From an uncultured Clostridium sp. (GTDB lineage: Bacteria > Bacillota > Clostridia > Lachnospirales > Lachnospiraceae): a stretch of 21,632 nucleotides of DNA. The position numbers and the translations under genes are program-made. The notes under the pieces were generated by a model. The model made no database searches. It worked only from the letters and a program-made list of their open reading frames with translations, and was not told where the DNA came from. The stretch lies in NCBI GenBank assembly GCA_938036545.1, contig CALHQJ010000052.1, forward strand, positions 1 through 21,632. The letters run 5' to 3'. This document shows positions 1 to 6,617 of this stretch, in pieces; within the stretch, counting starts at the first letter, position 1; the number at the start of each line of letters is the position of its first letter.

Positions 1-42
1 ATTGTGATGCTGGCCTATGAATGGCCATACTTTGTAACGCAT

Positions 43-91
43 AAAAAGAGTCAGTTTACGATGAAAGTGTCAGCGTAGACTGGCTCTTTTT
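43..91. terminator. Bidirectional intrinsic terminator
   Basis: Bases 43-60 pair with 74-91 over 18 positions with two G-T wobbles, around a 13-nt loop. The stem has A-runs at its foot on the left and T-runs on the right, so a U-tract follows it on either strand. It probably ends a gene lying left of the window. The 42 bases before it carry no recognisable coding end. Confidence 0.8.
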
Positions 92-256
92 CGTCACAGG
101 CCTGGCGGTCGGTAAATGAATTGTTTGCAAGAAGCTAAATTGAATAAAAAAATTGAGAAAATTAAGTTAAAATAGTGTACAAAAATAGAAACAATTATAA
201 TAATTATATACAATAATAAAAAAGACAAAAAAAGAAAAGAAAAAATGTAAAAAGTG

Positions 257-285
257 TTGACAAATTAAGGCGAATGGAGTATACT
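257..285 (+). promoter_or_regulatory. Sigma-A promoter of the candidate ncRNA
   Basis: TTGACA at 257-262 and TATACT at 280-285 are separated by exactly 17 bp. This is a near-perfect vegetative promoter. Initiation is expected near 292. No ORF with a ribosome site follows, so it appears to drive the non-coding transcript up to the terminator at 741-787. Confidence 0.85.
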
Positions 286-291
286 AAAACC

Positions 292-787
292 ATCAAAAGA
301 AAAGCATTACAAATCTAAGAAAAGGAGGTATAGTCCACCAAAATATTAAGTAATGGTTAGCTTATCAATAAAAGATAAGACTTAACCCAGGAACCATCGT
401 ACCGAAGCAAAAAACCTGTAAGAGTTATCTCAAGGACAATCGAAGCCTAAAGAAATGGCTTATCAGAACCAGATAAGAAATGAAATAAGAAAATGAGCAG
501 ATTATGGGTGAATTTGTAAGAGGAGATGGAAAGAGAGAAAACTTCATATAGATAGTATCAGTTGTGAAAGACAACAAAAGATACAAGATTTCAAAAGAAA
601 TTGGAGATGCTAAGCGGTATGATAAGATGGTAAGTGCGCTCTCCCAAGACACAAAACCAGCATTACAAATCGCAAAGCAGTAAGACAATTCCAAAATAAA
701 AAAAGAGAGGTTTTACAGTCCAATGGATGAAATAGTTTAAAGGCGGATGTCGAAAATAAAATGATTCGATATCCGCCTAATTTTTTT
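292..787 (+). ncRNA. Candidate large structured non-coding RNA (about 495 nt)
   Basis: A strong promoter (257-285) and a strong terminator (741-787) bracket a purine-rich stretch with no plausible plus-strand ORF. Visible helices are: GGTTA+CTTATC (355-366) with GATAAG+TAACC (374-379, 383-387); CTTATC 459-464 with GATAAG 472-477; GTATC/GTTGT (555-565) with ACAAC/GATAC (571-584); TTGG-AGA-GC (601-610) with GC-TCT-CCAA (638-647). A long-range helix pairs 393-404 with 615-620 and 626-631 (12 bp, one wobble, one 5-nt bulge). The only long ORF is antisense and lacks any family feature. Size, autonomy and many helices recall the large RNA classes such as ROOL, GOLLD and OLE, of which ROOL is closest in length. 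I do not recognise a signature of any class, so the assignment is open. It may instead be a long leader or a decayed gene. Confidence 0.65.
741..787 (+). terminator. Intrinsic terminator of the ncRNA
   Basis: Bases 741-753 pair with 766-778 (13 bp, one wobble; core AGGCGGAT/ATCCGCCT) around a 12-nt loop, followed by AATTTTTTT. This is a strong plus-strand terminator and marks the 3' end of the transcript starting near 292. Confidence 0.9.
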
Positions 788-853
788 ATGAAAGTTAATA
801 GGTTGAAAAGACTTCGTGGTTTTTAATGTGAAAATAAAAAATCGAATGTAACA

Positions 854-866
854 AGATTACAAAAAA
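854..866. repeat. Left copy of 13-bp target-site duplication
   Basis: AGATTACAAAAAA here is repeated exactly at 2570-2582. Each copy lies exactly 7 bp outside the perfect 17-bp part of the insertion sequence's inverted repeats. That symmetry supports a target duplication rather than chance in AT-rich DNA. Confidence 0.6.
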
Positions 867-890
867 GCTGACTTGAAATTTTAAATTCCA
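867..890 (+). repeat. IS left inverted repeat
   Basis: This 24-bp end matches the reverse complement of 2546-2569 at 20 of 24 positions. Bases 874-890 match perfectly. The outer seven bases match at three positions. Confidence 0.7.
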
Positions 891-1122
891 GTGCATGATT
901 AAATTCCACATAGGTTTGAATTTTCTAGTTTTTACGCATTTTAATAAAGCAAAAACTATTGATATCTGCTATAATTATGCCAACTTCTCAAAAAAATCTT
1001 TGTTTTTGGGTATGGCAAACAGGCCACTGGGAATCAGTGTGCTGGACTGAATTCCACCGGCCACACTTTAAAAATGTGAAAAGTTTACTTCCAGTCTGAC
1101 AGCAGATTTTTGAGATAGTTGC

Positions 1123-2436
1123 TTAGTGGTTAAGGCAGATCAGCTTAGGCGTTAGATTGACCTGGTCAGGTTCTATCGGCCTAAGCTGAAATGCTTTTAG
1201 AATCTCTTCACCAAATGTTTCTAGTGCCATGCTATACGGTGTTCTTCCGCCGAGACTTTCTCTAGGGGTTGAATTGATGTGGTTTACAATCGTGTTTACA
1301 TCCCATTGGGTAAGAAACTCAAAACTGGTTCCTTTCGGAAGGATCATTCGTAGCATAGTGTGTGCCTGTTCCAATCCGCCTTTCTGTCCGCTCTGCATTG
1401 GGTCACAATAATAAATGTTGGAACGCTGTATTCCATTTACACCAGTTTCCAATGCGACAGGGTCTCCGAATTCTGAGCCACGGTCTGTCAGGATATACTC
1501 GAATACAGAGGCGAACTCATAGGTTCCCAAGCGTTTTTCTAAGCGGTCAAAAACAAGGCGAACAGCGCCTTCCGTACACCGGTTCATAAGAAAGGCAAGA
1601 AATAGTTTTTCTTTTGTAAAAAACAGGGTCAACAAAGTTTTTTTAGATTCCCTGGAGGAATGTACCGTATCCATTTCAACATAGGCTGAGAGCTTCAGAT
1701 TACAAAAATCACTGTATAACCGATTGGTAAAAACAGTCCGGTTTGAGATCTGTGTTTTGTGGCATTTCCGTGGTTTAAAACGCACCTTACGTTTTAAGTC
1801 AATGTCCCGTGCAGTAAATAGTCCTTGATTGAGATAGGAATACATAGTACGGACAGACATATCTAATTCCGGATGATTGATCAGGATATGATAAGGAGAC
1901 TGTCCCTGCTCGATCAAAGGAGAAATGACTTTATCCTTCTGATGTAATTCTCGTTTTGTCATGTTGATACCGGTTCTGGAATCACGGAGTTTTTCGCGGT
2001 ATTTCCTGTCAGCAAAGCGTGCGTTGTAGCTGTATTTGTGTGCAATTGTACAGAGGTTGATTTTCTTTGTACAGCCATTACAGACATAAGGAGCCTTATC
2101 CAGTCTGTTGCAGCGTTTTTTTACAAAGTCTTTGCAAGTCTGATTACAGGTGGGACAGGAAGCGCACTTTACCCCACAAAGGATAATCTGGCCGCAGGCA
2201 TTAGTCTTTTTACAATTGTACCGATGGATACAGAAATTTTTCGCATTATAAAAAGTACCTTTGTGATACCAGTCAGACAACCTGTGAGCTCTTACCTCTT
2301 TAGAAATAGTGGTAGGATCCTTGCATAAGAATTTGGCAATATCTTTAAAAGAAGTACCTTTATTCAATTCATTTTCAATATAAATACGATCTTCAAGAGT
2401 AAGATGCTTCTGGTTACCAGGAATATATTTACTCAT
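1123..2436 (-). CDS. IS30-family transposase with Cys-rich insert
   Basis: This 437-residue DDE transposase cuts and joins the ends of the surrounding element. The start at 2436 is chosen because AAGGAGGA lies just upstream on the minus strand; the reading frame remains open a further 31 codons without a ribosome site. Residues about 12-52 form the helix-turn-helix typical of IS30 (EDRIYIENEL, then DPTTISKEVRAHR). Residues about 69-129 contain some twelve cysteines in CxxC-like arrangements, a likely zinc-binding module. The catalytic core shows D256 (EMDTV), D318 (LTDRGSEF) and E356 (KGGLEQAH), followed by the family's LPKGTSFE and the C-terminal TPRESLGGRTP. Length and motifs are complete, so it should be functional. 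It is transcribed away from the downstream LacI operon. Confidence 0.93.
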   Translation of the reverse strand: MSKYIPGNQKHLTLEDRIYIENELNKGTSFKDIAKFLCKDPTTISKEVRAHRLSDWYHKGTFYNAKNFCIHRYNCKKTNACGQIILCGVKCASCPTCNQTCKDFVKKRCNRLDKAPYVCNGCTKKINLCTIAHKYSYNARFADRKYREKLRDSRTGINMTKRELHQKDKVISPLIEQGQSPYHILINHPELDMSVRTMYSYLNQGLFTARDIDLKRKVRFKPRKCHKTQISNRTVFTNRLYSDFCNLKLSAYVEMDTVHSSRESKKTLLTLFFTKEKLFLAFLMNRCTEGAVRLVFDRLEKRLGTYEFASVFEYILTDRGSEFGDPVALETGVNGIQRSNIYYCDPMQSGQKGGLEQAHTMLRMILPKGTSFEFLTQWDVNTIVNHINSTPRESLGGRTPYSMALETFGEEILKAFQLRPIEPDQVNLTPKLICLNH

Positions 2437-2520
2437 AATGTTCCTCCTTCTACTGCTGTCAGAAGGAGAGATAACCATAACATTTCTGTATGAAAGAGTA
2501 AATATCAACTGTGCGGAGGT

Positions 2521-2554
2521 AAATTCCACCGCATAAGCGAACGGTGGAATTTAA
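2521..2554. repeat. Subterminal hairpin at IS right end
   Basis: TAAATTCCACCG (2521-2532) and CGGTGGAATTTA (2543-2554) form a perfect 12-bp inverted repeat with a 10-bp loop. It overlaps the inner part of the right terminal repeat and lies upstream of the transposase gene. It could bind transposase, block impinging transcription, or both. Confidence 0.6.
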
Positions 2555-2569
2555 AATTTCATTTTAGGA
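2546..2569 (-). repeat. IS right inverted repeat
   Basis: This is the counterpart of 867-890. Bases 2546-2562 are a perfect inverted match to 874-890. Confidence 0.7.
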
Positions 2570-2582
2570 GATTACAAAAAAA
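2570..2582. repeat. Right copy of 13-bp target-site duplication
   Basis: AGATTACAAAAAA is identical to 854-866 and abuts the right end of the element. It lies 12 bp upstream of the -35 box of the LacI-operon promoter. Confidence 0.6.
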
Positions 2583-2594
2583 TAAAAATAGGAC

Positions 2595-2623
2595 TTGACA
2601 AGTATCTAATAGTTGAATATAAT
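2595..2623 (+). promoter_or_regulatory. Consensus sigma-A promoter of the LacI operon
   Basis: TTGACA (2595-2600), 17 bp, TATAAT (2618-2623) match the full consensus. A 9+9 palindrome immediately downstream would cover the start point, so the promoter should be strong and tightly repressible. Confidence 0.9.
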
Positions 2624-2627
2624 GCAT

Positions 2628-2645
2628 ATAGAAAACGTTATCTAT
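2628..2645. promoter_or_regulatory. LacI-family operator O1 (autoregulation)
   Basis: ATAGAAAACGTTATCTAT is a near-perfect palindrome with the central CG typical of LacI/GalR-family sites. It lies just after the -10 box of the regulator's own promoter. It shares ATAGAAAACGTT with the two sites upstream of the aldolase gene. Confidence 0.82.
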
Positions 2646-2655
2646 AAGAGGGAAA

Positions 2656-3666
2656 ATGAACAATATAACGATTAAAGATGTAGCTGCATATGCCGGTCTA
2701 TCAATAACAACTGTTTCTAGGTACATAAATAATAATTATCCAGTAAGTGTAGCTTCAAAGGCTAAAATTGAAGCGGCAATTCAAACATTAGGATATAGAC
2801 CGAATCTGGCAGCAAGAAGCTTAAAAAGCAATAGTAGTGGAATTATCGGATTGATGGTAGCAGATATTTCAAATAGATTTTTTATGAAAATAGCGAAAGG
2901 ATTAGAAGAAGTTGTATCCGAAAGAGATTATCAAATTATATTTGCCAGCAGTGATGGTGATGTAGAAAAGGAAAGAAAAATTCTTTCTATGTTTGAAGAA
3001 CGGAGAGTAGATGCTTTACTTGTGGCATCTTCTGATACGATACCAGATTATTTGAATAAATTTATAGCCTATGGGATGCCGGTAGTTGCAGTTGACCGCT
3101 GGATCGAAGGACTACAGGCAGATTCAGTATTAGAAGATAACTGGAATGCATCATACGCTCTTGTTCAATATTTAATTGAAAATGGCCATCGAGATATTGC
3201 TATTCAAAATGTTAATTTAAAACTTACTCCTGGACGAGAACGTTTTGAAGGTGCTGTTCAAGCAATGAGAGACTATTGTATCCCGATACAAAAACAATGG
3301 ATAAGTCCGGCAGGATTTACAAGAGAAGATGCAGTGGCTTGGATAAAAGAAATTTTTTCTAGAAATGGCTGTAAGCCTACCGCTATTTTTTGTGCCAATA
3401 ATATGATGGCTGAAGGAGTACTTATTGCTTTAAAAGAATTACATTATTTAGTACCTCAAGATGTTTCCGTGGTTTCTTTTGGGGGAATATCGATGCAGGC
3501 TTTGATTGAACCACAGATTACCTCGGTTTTACAAAATCCTTATGAATTAGGTAATGCAGCGGGAGAAATTTTACTAAAGAGATTAGATGGAAGCGATGAA
3601 GGTTATGTAAAGCAACGCTATCCAGTACAATTTATAGAGGGCAATTCAGTGCGGAAAATAAACTAG
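2656..3666 (+). CDS. LacI-family transcriptional regulator
   Basis: This 336-residue sugar-responsive DNA-binding protein probably represses its own gene and the downstream catabolic operon. Residues 4-23 form the helix-turn-helix (ITIKDVAAYAGLSITTVSRY), followed by the hinge (NLAARSLKS). The rest is a periplasmic-binding-protein-like domain (SGIIGLMVADISNRFF onward). The ATG follows GAGGGA at close range. Three palindromes of the family type (2628-2645, 3710-3727, 3741-3758) are its likely operators. One oddity: the C-terminal lobe has VVSFGGIS where relatives usually carry a GFDD-type motif that contacts sugar hydroxyls, so the effector may be atypical, for example a phosphorylated sugar. 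Family assignment is secure; the effector is unknown. Confidence 0.93.
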   Translation: MNNITIKDVAAYAGLSITTVSRYINNNYPVSVASKAKIEAAIQTLGYRPNLAARSLKSNSSGIIGLMVADISNRFFMKIAKGLEEVVSERDYQIIFASSDGDVEKERKILSMFEERRVDALLVASSDTIPDYLNKFIAYGMPVVAVDRWIEGLQADSVLEDNWNASYALVQYLIENGHRDIAIQNVNLKLTPGRERFEGAVQAMRDYCIPIQKQWISPAGFTREDAVAWIKEIFSRNGCKPTAIFCANNMMAEGVLIALKELHYLVPQDVSVVSFGGISMQALIEPQITSVLQNPYELGNAAGEILLKRLDGSDEGYVKQRYPVQFIEGNSVRKIN

Positions 3667-3668
3667 GC

Positions 3669-3696
3669 ATGGGAAACAGTTTATGATGTTTCCCAT
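3669..3696 (+). terminator. Hairpin after lacI (weak terminator or attenuator)
   Basis: ATGGGAAACA (3669-3678) pairs with TGTTTCCCAT (3687-3696) across an 8-nt loop. No T-tract follows, so it is unlikely to stop transcription completely. Partial read-through into the aldolase gene is plausible. Confidence 0.45.
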
Positions 3697-3709
3697 CAAA
3701 AATAAGAAA

Positions 3710-3758
3710 ACAGCAAACGTTTTCTATTTATTTTACTTGCATAGAAAACGTTTGCTAT
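3710..3758. promoter_or_regulatory. Paired LacI-family operators O2 and O3
   Basis: ACAGCAAACGTTTTCTAT (3710-3727) and ATAGAAAACGTTTGCTAT (3741-3758) are two copies of one asymmetric palindrome in opposite orientation. Their centres are 31 bp apart, about three helical turns. Together 3712-3727 and 3741-3756 form a perfect 16-bp inverted repeat with a 13-nt loop, so the RNA could also fold here. No convincing -35/-10 pair is visible between the lacI hairpin and the aldolase start. Confidence 0.82.
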
Positions 3759-3773
3759 AAGGAGGAATTATTT

Positions 3774-4721
3774 ATGCCTATAGTAACAATGAAAGAATTA
3801 TATGTTCACGCAGTAGAAGAAAAATATATTTTGGGAGCATTTAATGTGTTTAATTTTGATACTGCAAAAGCTGTTTTAGAAGCAGCAAAAGAGATGCAGT
3901 CGCCAGTAATTTTGCAATTATCAATGGGAGCAAGAAAGTACATTGGAGATTATAAAACATTTATTCAGTGTATTAAAGCTTTGGGAGATGGATACGAGAT
4001 TCCATTTAGTATTAACCATGATCATTGTCCTACAGTAGAGGCGGCCTTTGAGGCTATGGAATCAGGAGTAAATGGAGTTATGTTTGATGGCTCCCATCTT
4101 CCATTAGAAGAAAATATTAAAGAAACCAAGAAAGTGGTAGAGGCTGCGCTGAAATGTGGAATTTGGGTGGAAGCAGAACTTGGCTGTCTTCCTGGATTTG
4201 AAGATGAGATTTTTGCAGAACATGCAGAATTTACAGATGCAAAAACTGCAAAATATTTTGTAGAAGCTACAGGATGTAATGCACTTGCAGTATCAGCAGG
4301 TACTTCTCATGGAGGTGTTAGATCAGAAACAGATCTTCCGTTACATTTTGAAGTGTTGAAAGAGATTCACCAAATGATACCGCAGATTCCGTTAGTACTT
4401 CATGGAGCAGCATCCCTTCCGGTTTCTCTGATAGATGCTGTAAACCGTCAAGGGGGACAAGTTCCATATATGAAAAATTGTGGAGAGGACAGTATTAAAA
4501 TGAGTGCTCAATATGGAATTAGAAAAGCAAATATGGATGTTGATAATTTTTTAATGTTTACAGAGGCTGTTAGAAGATATTTAAATGAGACTCCAGAAAA
4601 ATACGATCCTCGATTATATTTAAAAGAAGGGAGAGGAGCTTTTCAAAAAGAAGTAGAATGGAAATTTAAAAATGTTACATTAAGTGCAGGGAAAAATTGG
4701 TGGAAGAAGGTGGAAAAATGA
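3774..4721 (+). CDS. fba: Class II ketose-bisphosphate aldolase
   Basis: This 315-residue cytoplasmic, zinc-dependent enzyme splits a ketose-1,6-bisphosphate into dihydroxyacetone phosphate and glyceraldehyde-3-phosphate. Signatures are NHDH at 81-84 (catalytic Asp83 and zinc ligand His84), VEAELG at 132-137, SAGTSHG at 174-180 (His179), VLHGAAS at 208-214 (zinc ligand His210) and KANMDVD at 251-257. The C-terminus (EKYDPRLYLKEGRGAF) resembles longer FBA/CbbA-type aldolases rather than the shorter GatY type. Fructose-bisphosphate is therefore the likeliest substrate, though tagatose-bisphosphate cannot be excluded. AAGGAGG precedes the ATG, and operators O2/O3 lie directly upstream. Its stop overlaps the next start as ATGA, implying translational coupling to the kinase that would supply its substrate. 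Confidence 0.9.
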   Translation: MPIVTMKELYVHAVEEKYILGAFNVFNFDTAKAVLEAAKEMQSPVILQLSMGARKYIGDYKTFIQCIKALGDGYEIPFSINHDHCPTVEAAFEAMESGVNGVMFDGSHLPLEENIKETKKVVEAALKCGIWVEAELGCLPGFEDEIFAEHAEFTDAKTAKYFVEATGCNALAVSAGTSHGGVRSETDLPLHFEVLKEIHQMIPQIPLVLHGAASLPVSLIDAVNRQGGQVPYMKNCGEDSIKMSAQYGIRKANMDVDNFLMFTEAVRRYLNETPEKYDPRLYLKEGRGAFQKEVEWKFKNVTLSAGKNWWKKVEK

Positions 4722-5728
4722 TCAGAGCAGTTTGCTTGAATCCTGTAATAGACAGAACCTATCACATTAACGGTTTTCAACCAGGAAAGAAGTATTTTCA
4801 TTTAAAACCAGATCTTTCTGTAGGTGGAAAGGGAATCAATGTTGCAAAGGTTTGTCGTTTATGTGGAGAAGAAACGGCTGTTTATGGATTTATAGCAGGG
4901 AGTAATGGACATTTAATACAAGAGCAGGTAGAAGAGGCAGGGATAGAGCACTATTTGATTCCGATTGATGGAAACAGTAGAGAAACGATTAACATTATTG
5001 ATTTAGATAAAGGAGCTGAAACAGAAATAGTAGAGCAGGGGCCTTCTATTTGCAAAAAACAGAATGAGATATTACTTGGAAAACTAGAGGAGGATTTGGA
5101 ACGAGAAGACATTGTAATCTGTTCAGGCATCCAGATTGATGGAGCGCCAGAAGACATTTATAGTCAAATTAATAAGCTTTGTAAAAAGTCAGGGGCATTA
5201 TGTTTTTTAGATACGAACAATATAACGATATCAGAATTAAAAGAGCAGAAGTATGATTTTTATAAGCCAAATGCACTTGAGGTAGCGGAGCTGTTTCAGG
5301 AGAAAATGTTAAGTCAGGCACGTTTGGTTCAGCTGGTGCGAGAACTTTTGCAGACAGAAAAGCAACAGATCTTGGTGTCTCTAGGAGGCGAAGGTGGTAT
5401 GCTTATAACGAAAGATAAATGCCTAATTGCCAATATTCCGAAGGTAAAAGTTTCTTCTACGATAGGGAGCGGAGATTCGACAGTTGCAGGATTTGCAGTA
5501 GGGGTAAAGAGAGGATGGAGTCAGTCAGAATGTTTCCGTTATGCAATGGCCTGTGGAGTTGTAAATTCGTTATATACTCAAGTTGGGATTGTGGATAAAA
5601 AACAGGTTGAAGAAATGAAAAAATGTATAGAAATTATCGAATGGAGTGGAGCAAAATATGATGAATATTCCAAAGGAATTAAAGAAAGTAACATGGACTT
5701 TGCAAGAAACAGAAGGGCTTCCTTCTGA
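4718..5728 (+). CDS. PfkB-family phosphosugar kinase (1-phosphofructokinase-like)
   Basis: This 336-residue ribokinase-superfamily enzyme most likely phosphorylates a ketose phosphate (fructose-1-phosphate or tagatose-6-phosphate) to the bisphosphate used by the preceding aldolase. The N-terminal substrate motif VGGKGINVAKV and the C-terminal ATP/anion-hole motif IGSGDSTVAGF with catalytic Asp are both intact. The N-terminal pattern AVCLNPVIDRTY is typical of the FruK/LacC branch. I use ATG 4718, which overlaps the aldolase stop and follows AAGGTGG, rather than the upstream TTG at 4697. Its last 24 codons run past the next gene's start, a 71-bp overlap, giving an unusual tail (EYSKGIKESNMDFARNRRASF region). 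FruK versus LacC activity cannot be settled from sequence. Confidence 0.87.
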   Translation: MIRAVCLNPVIDRTYHINGFQPGKKYFHLKPDLSVGGKGINVAKVCRLCGEETAVYGFIAGSNGHLIQEQVEEAGIEHYLIPIDGNSRETINIIDLDKGAETEIVEQGPSICKKQNEILLGKLEEDLEREDIVICSGIQIDGAPEDIYSQINKLCKKSGALCFLDTNNITISELKEQKYDFYKPNALEVAELFQEKMLSQARLVQLVRELLQTEKQQILVSLGGEGGMLITKDKCLIANIPKVKVSSTIGSGDSTVAGFAVGVKRGWSQSECFRYAMACGVVNSLYTQVGIVDKKQVEEMKKCIEIIEWSGAKYDEYSKGIKESNMDFARNRRASF

Positions 5729-6599
5729 TAACAATCATGATCCCTCTAATGTAATATACCATGATGGAAAGTATTATTTATGGTATACACAGCATCGCAA
5801 TGACAGACCATATGATCATTTTGCGGACTGCTATGTTAGCTGTTCGGTATCAGAAGACGGAAAAAAGTGGAATTATTTAGGAAAAGCTTTGATTCCGTCA
5901 AAAGAAGGATGGGATTGCAAAGGAGTTCTTACAGCTAATGTTATTAAACATGAAGGAAAGTTTTATATGTTTTATACTGGAGTAGGAGAAAGCTTTGCAA
6001 AAGGAGAGACAAGAAAACGCTGTTGTGGGCTGGCAGTAGCAGAAAAGCCAGAAGAAATGTTTATTCGAGTTGGTGAAAATCCTGTTTTTATGTGGGATGC
6101 ACCTGGAACTTGGGATGATCAGTCAGCAGATGACATCAGTGTTTTATTTTGGAAGGGAAGGTGGAGACTTTACTATAAAGGAACCAATGAAAGAGAGGAT
6201 GATCCGGATCAGTATATGCTGGGAATGGCATATTCCAATAATATTACAGGCCCATATGTTCGATACGAGGGAAATCCGATTATAAAAGGACATGCATTTT
6301 CTATATGGCCTTATAAGTCTGGATTGTGTTTACTGACAGGATTGAAACATGATATAGGAAGAGTATATGGCAGCGATTGGAATGATATGACAGGCATTCA
6401 ATATTTATATTATTCAGAAGATGGAATCCGGTTTGAACCGTGCTTTGAATGCCCTAATCGGGCAAGCGGTATCTATATTCCGACAGATGATAAACTGAAG
6501 TTAGATATTACAAATTATTGGGGAATTAGTGTAAGTACAAAAGACACATTTAAGAAACGGTTTCTTTACAGGTTCGGCTTTATAAAAAGTGACAAATGA
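5658..6599 (+). CDS. Five-bladed beta-propeller glycosidase-like protein (GH43/GH32/GH117-type fold)
   Basis: This 313-residue protein has no signal peptide, so it should act in the cytoplasm on an imported sugar. The repeated blade pattern is visible: HDPSNVIYHDGKYYLWYTQ near the start, VSCSVSEDGKKWNYLG, VLTANVIKHEGKFYMFYTGVG, ISVLFWKGRWRLYYKG and LYYSEDGIRFEP. The DPSxVIxHDGKYYxWYT plus WD-x-VxTANxI arrangement resembles GH117-like sequences as I remember them; GH43 and GH32 are alternatives. The Asp in HDPS is a candidate catalytic residue. ATG 5658 is preferred because GGAG lies six bases upstream; ATG 5661 also works. It overlaps the kinase gene by 71 bp, so expression is coupled. The activity is unknown; a beta-fructosidase or other glycosidase role in this operon is inference. 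Confidence 0.68.
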   Translation: MMNIPKELKKVTWTLQETEGLPSDNNHDPSNVIYHDGKYYLWYTQHRNDRPYDHFADCYVSCSVSEDGKKWNYLGKALIPSKEGWDCKGVLTANVIKHEGKFYMFYTGVGESFAKGETRKRCCGLAVAEKPEEMFIRVGENPVFMWDAPGTWDDQSADDISVLFWKGRWRLYYKGTNEREDDPDQYMLGMAYSNNITGPYVRYEGNPIIKGHAFSIWPYKSGLCLLTGLKHDIGRVYGSDWNDMTGIQYLYYSEDGIRFEPCFECPNRASGIYIPTDDKLKLDITNYWGISVSTKDTFKKRFLYRFGFIKSDK

Positions 6600-6617
6600 G
6601 AGAAGGAGGATTTTATA

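Larger units (their letters stand above)
867..2569 (-). mobile_element. IS30-family insertion sequence, about 1.7 kb
   Basis: The element has 24-bp ends matching at 20 positions; the inner 17 bp (874-890 and 2546-2562) are perfect inverted repeats. It carries one transposase gene on the minus strand and is flanked by a 13-bp direct repeat. The motif TAAATTCCA occurs twice in direct orientation at the left end (882-890, 900-908) and as an inverted pair at the right end (2521-2554). About 250 bp at the left end is non-coding. The element sits between the ncRNA terminator and the promoter of the LacI operon, leaving both intact. It looks complete and possibly active. Confidence 0.85.

Noticed and set aside
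1..78. Open frame on the plus strand from the window edge to a TAG at 76
   Set aside because: It reads straight through the 43-91 terminator stem and shows no recognisable protein end.
425..694. 89-codon minus-strand ORF across the ncRNA region
   Set aside because: It lacks a ribosome site and any family motif, and runs antisense to a segment with its own promoter, terminator and helices. Its hydrophobic look follows from translating the complement of purine-rich DNA.
2437..2529. N-terminal extension of the transposase
   Set aside because: No ribosome site supports it, it overlaps the terminal repeat, and the ATG at 2436 has an ideal AAGGAGGA and matches the IS30 start.
3712..3756. Perfect 16-bp inverted repeat read as a terminator
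   Set aside because: No T-tract follows, and each arm is itself a LacI-type palindrome also found at 2628-2645, so paired operators explain it better.
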